From assembly GCA_030248295.1 (NCBI GenBank), contig JASANH010001723.1, positions 620,001 through 684,000 of the forward strand: a DNA stretch of 64,000 nt. Reading direction: 5' to 3'. Below the pieces are notes generated by a model. That model had not been told where the DNA came from and searched no databases. It was given only the letters and a program-made list of their open reading frames with translations. Positions 56,854 through 64,000 of the stretch are shown here, piece after piece (positions within the stretch are counted from its first letter, which is position 1; every line of letters starts with the position of its first letter). The position numbers were made by a program, and so were the translations under genes. The DNA is from Mesodorylaimus sp. YZB2_4. Lineage: Eukaryota > Nematoda > Enoplea > Dorylaimida > Dorylaimidae.

Positions 56854-58695
56854 ATGGCCCTCAAATGCCTCGTCGATTTGTTGATCTTCCTCGCACTGCC
56901 ATCGATTTGCACCAGTTCTACGAATCGATGCAATGTGCGCAGAACATTCGAAGACGATCTGCTGTACGTAATGGAGTGCACAGTACTAGACCAAGACGCA
57001 GTATCACAACTGCCCTCGTTGATCAAATCGAGCCGAAGTCACTACGACGATGACGATGGCGGGAATGGGACGGCTGTCGATCCTGACAAAGTGACTGAAT
57101 TCCATATTAGTGGCCCTTTCGAGGAACTGTCCAACAACTCATTGGCCCTCTTGCCCAATCTTAGACGACTGACCATCGAGACACCTAACGCTATCAGGAC
57201 TCACGAAACCAGTTTTGGAGGGCTGGCCAATTTGAGCTCGCTCACACTGAGCACCAGGTTCACTGCCGATTCGATCGGCTCAACTGAGGTGCTACCTGAC
57301 GCCTTACGAGCTGTGGGACCATCCTTGGAGCAGTTGGTGATTCAAGATGCCAACTTGAGTGGCGAATTGGGAAGCAAGACTATGAAATATTTTCCAAACC
57401 TGAAGGAATTGAAAATCGTGAATTCCTCAAAACTGAATCTAAATAGCGAGGAGACAAGTTTCGGAGAAAACTCGAAATTGGAGAAACTGGAACTGAAACA
57501 AATTTCTATGCAAAAATACCCAAAATCTTTGAGTTCTCTTAAAGGTCTCAAAGTTCTGGGCTTGGAAGATGTTCAATTGTCTGCTCTTCCGCCAGATGCT
57601 TTTTCAAACTCTGCCGCGAGCCTGATTGAACTGCGCATTACTAAAAATTCTATAAAAGACCTCGATCCGGCCCTATTTCGAGGAATGAAGTCTTTAGAGA
57701 GTTTAAGCCTGAGTGGAAACAGGATCCAACAAATCCCGGATCATATTTTTGACGATTTGTCCAAATTAGATGACCTGAATTTGAGTGGAAATCGATTAGA
57801 GACCCTTCCGGATAATCTTTTCCAAAATACTGGTCATCTATCGAAGTTGGACCTGTCGAAGAATCAGCTGACCAACGTTAGTCGAGGCGTGTTTACGGGA
57901 CTGGAACGAAGTCTAGTCCATTTGGAATTGTCCGAAAATCGTATCCGAACATTCCACGCATCAAATCTCGGCGCACAAGTGGGCGTTTCGTTGGCACTGA
58001 ATGAAATCAGTGAGCTGAACGAAGGTTTTTTCGAACCAGGAACCACATTCAGCAGACTCATTCTCAGTTCCAACCCCTTATTGGATATGAAAGATAGGGC
58101 TTTTTCGGGTGTCTCCATTGGCTCTGGTAACCTTTACATTCAGCGAGCCAATTTCACTTGGTTGAATTTGGCTGCCTTTGACGGAATGAAGAACAATGAA
58201 GGGCGAGATGAGCAAGCGCAAATTATCATTAGCAATTGCCCGAATCTGTTGGGAGTCAATGTAAGCCGGTCAGATATCGAGTGGCCACGCGGTATAAGGC
58301 AAGTCGTCTTTTCGAACAATCCCAGGTTCGTGTTGGCCGAACCAACTCAAGATGCCTATTTCCCTGATGTAGCCAAGTTGGTTAAGAACAGCGGTGTCCA
58401 GTTTGTCTTCGAGGGCAACGGGCTGTGCAACTGTCGCTGGAATTGGATCCGGTCAGGCAAGTTTGCAAAGAAAGAGGAAAGAAACCGCATTGTGGAATTT
58501 GGTTTCTTCGAAGAGTCTTCCCCAGCCGCGTGTTGTAATATAGCTAGCCTGAATATGGAAGAGTTCTTGGACAAGAGTAACTTCGGTGAACTCTGCAACG
58601 GTACTGTGCCACTGAACAAAGAGGTGGATGTCGAAGTGTGCCCGGACTTTGATCTTATTGCGGCTGAAGAACCAGAAGCGAAAAAGAAAAAGTGA
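56854..58695 (+). CDS. secreted leucine-rich-repeat protein, 613 aa, intronless
   Basis: One exon from an ATG that begins a signal peptide (MALKCLVDLLIFLALPSICTS). A Cys-containing N-terminal cap (CNVRRTFEDDLLYVMECTV) precedes about 12-14 leucine-rich repeats from residue 80 to 470. Several are of the typical extracellular 24-residue kind (LESLSLSGNRIQQIPDHIFD, LDDLNLSGNRLETLPDNLFQ, LSKLDLSKNQLTNVSRGVFT). The C-terminal cap region has paired cysteines (GNGLCNCRWNWI, AACCNIASLN, GELCNGT, VEVCPDF). There is no membrane segment, and it ends in a Lys run (EAKKKK), so it is probably soluble and extracellular, or ER-retained if the Lys-rich end acts as a KKxx-like signal. The ligand is unknown. Absence of introns in a 1.8-kb gene contrasts with most of the neighbours and could mean retroposition. 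LRRs of this type mediate cell adhesion, guidance or immunity. Confidence 0.85.
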   Translation: MALKCLVDLLIFLALPSICTSSTNRCNVRRTFEDDLLYVMECTVLDQDAVSQLPSLIKSSRSHYDDDDGGNGTAVDPDKVTEFHISGPFEELSNNSLALLPNLRRLTIETPNAIRTHETSFGGLANLSSLTLSTRFTADSIGSTEVLPDALRAVGPSLEQLVIQDANLSGELGSKTMKYFPNLKELKIVNSSKLNLNSEETSFGENSKLEKLELKQISMQKYPKSLSSLKGLKVLGLEDVQLSALPPDAFSNSAASLIELRITKNSIKDLDPALFRGMKSLESLSLSGNRIQQIPDHIFDDLSKLDDLNLSGNRLETLPDNLFQNTGHLSKLDLSKNQLTNVSRGVFTGLERSLVHLELSENRIRTFHASNLGAQVGVSLALNEISELNEGFFEPGTTFSRLILSSNPLLDMKDRAFSGVSIGSGNLYIQRANFTWLNLAAFDGMKNNEGRDEQAQIIISNCPNLLGVNVSRSDIEWPRGIRQVVFSNNPRFVLAEPTQDAYFPDVAKLVKNSGVQFVFEGNGLCNCRWNWIRSGKFAKKEERNRIVEFGFFEESSPAACCNIASLNMEEFLDKSNFGELCNGTVPLNKEVDVEVCPDFDLIAAEEPEAKKKK

Positions 58696-60244
58696 TGACG
58701 GGTAATGCGACAGTCTTGGAAAGGTCAGATGAGGAAAATAATGCCAGGTATAAAAATATCTAATCCAGCCATACAGTTTGATGAAATACGCATTGTGGTT
58801 GAGCTTGGACGTGATGGACACTAACTACATAGTGCTGAGGTTGGGGCAATAGTGTAATATCTGTGTCTGCGCTGCTCTAGTTTACGTGCAAATGCACCAG
58901 CTCATTGCATCACAAAAACCGCACCTGAAGGCCTGGCACGACAATGGGAGGAAGCATGAGGGAGACTGTACGATTATGCATGCATAATGAGGCCAAAGCT
59001 CAAAGAGGGCGATTGTGCGATTTTAGAAATAAAATCAATAGACTCGTCTAGTACAGGGGCTAAACGGCTGGGGAAAAGGAAAGGTGGCTAAAACAAAAGT
59101 ACAGGACTGCTGTATGGCATTTCGAGCAGCATCGACGTAAATTTGGGCACACTGGAGCAGAGCAGGTCAGTTGCTGATTTGTGTCGCAGCTCATCGCTAG
59201 CATAACTGATTTAAAGACAGAGCATGCTGTAAAGACAACAGTGAGCTAGTCAGAACGATGTGCGCACAGATTTCATGCGGTCACCATTCGAACATTACTA
59301 CCGCGACAAATGTAATTGCTCACCAACTTCTTGCAGCCACTCGTGCAGCCCGTAATTTTTATTAGGTATGCTGTTTATTCTAAAGATTTCGGACAGATTA
59401 ACTGTCGACTAAGTCGTTGCTGAGACGACTGCTGATTGGCGGAGGGGTGTCTTCGCGAGGCTCCCGGCACTGGATGACGTGGGCCCTTTCCTTGTCAGAC
59501 AAGGAGCATGGAGCGTGTTGGAAAATAAGACTTGGCCGGCCATTTTCTTGTTTGTCACTTGGTCAAGTGTTCACGCTGCAGGGCGAGTGGGCGAGTGGGC
59601 GACATGCGAGTTGTTGAACTGACGGCCTCGCGCCAGATTTGAGGCGGACGGAGGCGTGTTTACAAAACTCTCAGGGTCTGTTTACGGGGCACTGGACATT
59701 GGGTACTAATTGGAATTTGCCCGAAAATACCACCGGACATAACCATTACGTGTTGGAGTGTAGGAGGTCACTCTTTTCCGTCTGCAATTTCAAGATGGGC
59801 CATTAGATGGGACGAGGAGATAAGAGGAGAGATGGTGGTCCCGACCTTAGCCGGACCTCCGTATTACTCGCCCAAAATCACGGCGATTGAATGAGATGAA
59901 AATGGGCGAATGGCTACAGGCAGCCGACTGCACCGAAGACGAAAGTGTGCCAGACATTATATAACACCTCGTCTACTCCATGGCGCGTCCGTTTTCGACG
60001 AGTTTCGGTTTTGACAGGTCCGCCCTCAGCACACGGTCACGCACGAAATCTATCCTGGAGAGTGCGAATCGAGCGGTGGCGGTCTCGATTTCCAGTCAAA
60101 AACCATCCCCTCCCTGTGTCCAAGACGAGACTTTTTCGCTCGTGCCTTGCATAAAAACTGCGCCTTTTGGTCATTAGCCGAGGTATTTTCTCGGTCACTC
60201 GATTCGTGATTACTACCTCGCCAGCCCCATCAAAACAATATCCC
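58696..60244. other. intergenic, nothing recognised
   Basis: 1.5 kb between the LRR gene and a small secreted-peptide gene, both on the plus strand. No coding sequence or clear repeat was seen. Confidence 0.4.
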
Positions 60245-60252
60245 TATATAAG
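60245..60252 (+). promoter_or_regulatory. TATA box of the small secreted-peptide gene
   Basis: TATATAAG, identical to the box before the allatostatin-C-like gene, lies 90 nt upstream of the ATG at 60342. A start about 30 nt downstream would leave a leader of about 60 nt. Confidence 0.65.
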
Positions 60253-60341
60253 CCCTTGGTCGATGCGGCGCGCCACACTCTCGGCTCTCAATTGGCGACT
60301 TCACTTCTGAATTGCCTCCTTTTTTCCACTAACTCCATCCA

Positions 60342-60694
60342 ATGCTTTTGAGCGCTTGGTAAGTCCTGTTGTAGTCACCCTGTGTGTGAATGTGATATCT
60401 ATTCCTCTCCTGCAGGATCCGTCATCTGCTCGCAATATCGTGTCTGGCACTGTGCATTCAGCTGATCCCAGTCGACGCCACATTGCGCCATTCGCGACTC
60501 CATACCAAACCCGTTGTGAATAAAGTAAGCTTTCGGCAGTCCATTCCGAATGCCTTGCGTAATTATTGTCCTATTCTTCATCATAGGCCTATCAGAACAC
60601 GGAAAGCATGGCCAGTAAAGGGCGATGGAATTCAGCTCCTCGAGCGAGGCACGTCGAAATTATCAAGCCACCCTGGCCATGGCCATTGCGATAA
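60342..60694 (+). CDS. small secreted peptide precursor, 77 aa, ending in a Trp/Pro motif
   Basis: Three exons, 60342-60358, 60416-60524 and 60587-60694, give 78 codons in phase over introns of 57 and 62 nt. The N-terminus is a signal peptide (MLLSAWIRHLLAISCLALCI, then QLIPVDA). The mature part is short, basic and cysteine-free: TLRHSRLHTKPVVNK, then AYQNTESMASKGRWNSAPRA, and it ends KPPWPWPLR. I do not recognise a family. A TATA box, signal peptide and small size are the layout of neuropeptide or antimicrobial-peptide genes. The Pro/Trp/Arg-rich end recalls some antimicrobial peptides such as indolicidin, but this is only resemblance. There is no clear dibasic cleavage site and no C-terminal Gly for amidation, which speaks against a standard neuropeptide. 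The last exon rests only on phase and a stop. Confidence 0.55.
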
Positions 60695-62370
60695 ACTCTA
60701 TGGACACACTTGTCTACTCTTTGATGTACAGTGTGATCTGCACAGTACATGATGCTTTTTGCAGGGCTAAGTGACTTTGAGAAAGTACAGGTTTCATAAA
60801 ATTGGGTAGTTTCTGACGTCTCTATTGCAACTCCCACGTCAAAAAACGGGTAGTCGGTGCACTATGTGACATGGACATCGTTACGGGCACATCACGGCCT
60901 TTGCACACATTAGGCGACAATGAGTGGACTGATGTTCACCTAGAGACCCGAATTTGATCAAGTGAAGTAACGGCGATCTTGCTTGGGTTAGTAGGTCGAT
61001 CGTGTCTAGGTCGTAGATGTCAGTGCAATACAATAAATTACAGTGAAGGATGCGCGCCACATCTTCCATTGTTCCACTTATTGTAGTTTATGGTGGATAC
61101 GGAAATGAAAAAAGGCGAGTGCGGAAGAGTGAAATGCGACTTTTTATCGTTGATTATGGCCGACTCGAGCACAGTGCTCGTGTGACTGGCAGCGGGGGCT
61201 GAACTTTCTAGTTCACACTAAAAGAGAATGAATACTCAAAAACCATGATCATCATAAAAAACCAGGAAATACTAAATGCTTGGCAGTCGATTGACAGCTT
61301 GAGAATACTATATGCAATTCTTGCGGGCAAGATATCGCGCCCTCAAGAATTGTATGAAGTATTTCCAATCATGGCTCCGCTAGTCATTGTTCTCATCCAT
61401 CCATGTGAATTTCCTCATCCATCGACTGCTTCATTACGTTTGCACCGGTCTGGAACCCCACCCTCCCCCCCCCGCTGGGATCTTTCGAATTCGACTATCG
61501 ACACTAGAAAACCTGGCGTCCTGGGCCACCTGTAGACTAGGTAGGTACTGCGTTCGCCGTCACCGGCATGTTCTCCACGTCTCTCCATATTGTAGTGCAG
61601 CAAACACACCATAAGTTGGCTGGTTCAAACGGCACAAAGAATAATTGGAGGCCAGAAACAAGAAGCACATTCGATAGTTTGCTTCGAAGCCGAAATCGAG
61701 CACTTATTTGGCCACCCATCGGAACTGACCAGCACAGAACACAGCTGACTCATTGAAACAGGGTTGGGCCTTTTCGATGACTAACCTGGACAAAGCTACG
61801 ACTTGATGTCTTATTTTATAGCGGGACATGGCAGCACCACATAAGGCACGCATAATTGTAGCGTCGAGCATGGATTAAGGTAAATCGTGTTCGCTCCATC
61901 CGTGCGTTCTCACACAACACATGCCTACTAGATATTACACCCCTCCCATTTGTCACCAAGCCCATCACGCCTACGCACGACATTAGGTCTGTCCAGTGAT
62001 AGAGGACTGTTTGGAGTCGCTGCTCCGGGACACATCGGACAAAGCACGCCTCGAACATTACGATAACACCGGCGCCCGTGAGCGCAGGCCCTTGAATGCA
62101 TGCATTTCTCTCCATGCGATACAAGAACAGTGCACAAAACCGGGAACTTTCGCCGTCCAGTAGTCACCTCCTGATGGCACCCAGGGGCAAACCAAAAGCA
62201 CGGGTTTACGAAATCCTAAAAATCGATATCTCTCGACAAAGAAACTCACGAAGGAGCGTGCTGCCGGGATTAATCCACTGCATGTCCATTCAGTACTGCG
62301 AATCATATCTCAGCATCAAGTCACACTCAACATTCAAATCACTATCACCAGCATCCCGCGCACCAGAAGT
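60695..62370. other. convergent intergenic region, nothing recognised
   Basis: 1.7 kb between the small peptide gene (+) and the RING/B-box gene (-). A poly-C tract lies near 61464-61475. No gene was supported. Confidence 0.4.
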
Positions 62371-63900
62371 TCATTCATTGTCTTCGGCATCGACTGCGCT
62401 CAGTTCTTCCAGCCCTTCCGTCAAGCGACTGATAGCGGCGTCCAACGTTTTCAGTTGCCCATTGCTTTTCTCCAGTTGGCTGCAGAACACATCGAAGACC
62501 TCGGCGCTGGTGTCGTTGATCAGACTAGTGTCCAGGTTGAACTGCTTGACCACCTCCTCGCATTTTCTGACCAAGCTGGCCAACAGCTGATTGGCGTGCT
62601 CGAACAATTGATTGAATTCGGTGGCCAGCACTTTGGCCCTAGCGCCCAGTCCCTGCAATGAAACAAGGTCGATGCATAACGTGGTTCCAAATCCCTTTTC
62701 CTCGTGGCGACCTCTTTTTTCTGTTTCAGACGCCAGGCCTCGGCTTTCCTAACCGCCACCACCTTGCCGTACTCGTGCATGGCCTTGACGATGGTCTCGC
62801 GAGAACGCAGTTCGTGATTGAGGTGTCCTTCCACTGCGCACACGGGGCACACGATCATCTTGCACGTCTCGCAGAACTCGTAGTCCTTCTTGTCCACGAT
62901 GCACCGAGAGTCGCTGCACACTCGGCACTTGGGACCAGTCTCGTCGAGCGATATCAGCATGGCTGCCTGAACACCATTCCTGGACAGGGCTCGACATCGA
63001 ACCGAAGTCTTACCTGGCGCAAGGCGACCGGTCGATACGCCCTGGCGGCTTCCAAGCACGAGAACCTCTGCTGACACACGTCGCACGTGATCGTCCGAAT
63101 CTGCTGCGCCAGTTCGTCCCTGTCGATGGCGGCCACCACTCCGGCGGGTATTTGCGGGTCGAGGTTGGTCGGAGCGGCCATGGCACTTCGAATCTTCTGG
63201 GTCAGACACGTTGCGCATAATGAGTGACCACAGCGAAGCAGACGGGGATTCCTGCACACGTCACTGCACGTCCGGCACTGAACCGCGTCCCTCGCTTGCC
63301 GCCACAGATTCCCAATTTCGGCTGAAAGTGTCAGCCGCTCAAAGAATGGACGGAAGTGATTTCAGGCGACTCACCTGGCAGACTGCACAGAACGTAGGCT
63401 TGGTGGCCCAGCTGCACTCGACTGCCCTCATCCAACACGGACGAGCCTCCTTTCGCGACTTGGACATCGTTTATCTTGACTGGCACGCTGCTATCGGCCC
63501 TCACGTCCAGCTTCACCTGCACTCGACAGGCTGGCTGCCTTGAGGCTTGAAAGTAAATCATCCCGATCTTACCAGAGACTCTCGATTCACAGAAATGGTC
63601 ACACCGATCGCATCTTCGGGTCTCGGGTCGTCACTGAGAATGAACACGCTCGAACTCCTGTCAGAGAACGATAGAGCCAATGTGAATAAGAAGTTGGTCC
63701 TTGCTCACTTCACGATCGAGTAGCAGCCTTCCACCAAGGCAGGGAACGTCATGGACAAGGCCAGACTCTCTTCCTCCGATCCGCCGACTGGTTTAAATTG
63801 AAACCAAGGCCTCGTCATAACTCACCGTTGAACCACGCCTGGCGACTGCAAATGACCGCCGGCCGATTAGCAGCTTATCTCAAAACTGGTACGCAGACTC
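62371..63900 (-). CDS. RING/B-box (TRIM-like) E3 ligase, 5' end unresolved
   Basis: Exons at 62371-62652, 62712-62966, 63014-63321, 63375-63534, 63573-63657 and 63709-63787 chain in phase. Another ends at 63826, its start unresolved and perhaps towards or beyond the window edge. A RING finger begins CRTCSDVCRNPRLLRCGHS and continues LCATCL to ITCDVCQQRF, though the last pair is widely separated by an insert of about 40 residues. A second zinc-binding block follows (KCRVCSDSRC, then CETCKMIVCPVCAVEGHLNH), B-box-like. A coiled-coil C-terminus comes next (LATEFNQLFEHANQLLASLV). Upstream of the RING are about 120 residues of beta-rich sequence (SSSVFILSDDPRPEDAIG) of no known family, so the RING is not at the N-terminus as in ordinary TRIM proteins. 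Ubiquitin-ligase activity is the family expectation. The donor GTCGCC at 62711 is weak, and the intron 63788-63825 is only 38 nt. Confidence 0.7.
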
Positions 63901-64000
63901 TGTATCCGCCGATCAGCCTGAGGACACTTTACAACGCTTGTTTTGTGGCCTTCTGGTAATACGATGGTTGTGCGTTTAGGGTGGTCACGTTTTGTGCTGA

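Overview
The window is eukaryotic and animal. The genes carry many introns, mostly 40-60 nt with GT-AG ends, and the recognisable proteins are metazoan: KLHL10, SF3B4, TBC1D5, UBE3B, KMT5A, TMEM216, CUSTOS, an astacin, a neuronal-calcium-sensor protein and an allatostatin-C-like neuropeptide precursor. Compact genes, an ecdysozoan/protostome-type neuropeptide, nematode-like CPG4-type and TIL secreted proteins and roughly balanced base composition make a small-genome ecdysozoan likely. A tardigrade is my best guess; this is inference and I cannot prove it from the sequence. Exon coordinates were worked out by hand from splice sites, reading-frame phase and family alignment from memory. Every multi-exon model given with a total length sums to a multiple of three.

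Layout. 1-5 kb: a long Ser-rich orphan protein (-). 5-9.9 kb: no recognisable gene. 9.9-10.7 kb: a myristoylated EF-hand sensor (+). 11.8-12.4 kb: ciliary TMEM216 (-), with a copied fragment of its last exon at 13.3 kb. 14.9-16.1 kb: an astacin metalloprotease locus (-) broken by a MITE inside an exon and by an in-frame stop. 17-19.5 kb: KLHL10 (-). 20.9-24.7 kb: two secreted-protein genes, one P/Q/G-rich (+) and one thyroglobulin-1/mucin/4xTIL (-). 25.4-27.5 kb: splicing factor SF3B4 (+). 28.9-29.9 kb: a two-PDZ protein (-). 31.7-32.1 kb: allatostatin-C-like precursor (-) with a TATA box. 32.5-34.3 kb: H4K20 methyltransferase KMT5A (-), one intron of which is largely a SINE. 34.7-38.5 kb: TBC1D5 (-). 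38.9-41.4 kb: CPG4-like secreted protein with a Gly-rich tail (+). 42.4-44.2 kb: an intronless 588-aa protein ending in a divergent histone H2A fold (-). 44.2-48.4 kb: a repeat nest with GTATGC arrays and a 917-bp long-TIR element holding a SINE copy and a second MITE. 48.5-54.6 kb: UBE3B HECT ligase in 21 exons (+). 55.2-56.6 kb: CUSTOS (+) with another long inverted repeat in its intron. 56.9-58.7 kb: intronless secreted LRR protein (+). 60.3-60.7 kb: small secreted peptide with a TATA box (+). 62.4-64 kb: RING/B-box protein (-) that may run past the window edge.

The genes do not form one pathway. Most are independent housekeeping genes (splicing, ubiquitin, chromatin, membrane traffic, cilium) mixed with lineage-specific secreted proteins. 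The most unusual items are the H2A-fold fusion protein, the MITE-broken astacin, the neuropeptide precursor and the nested transposon remnants.
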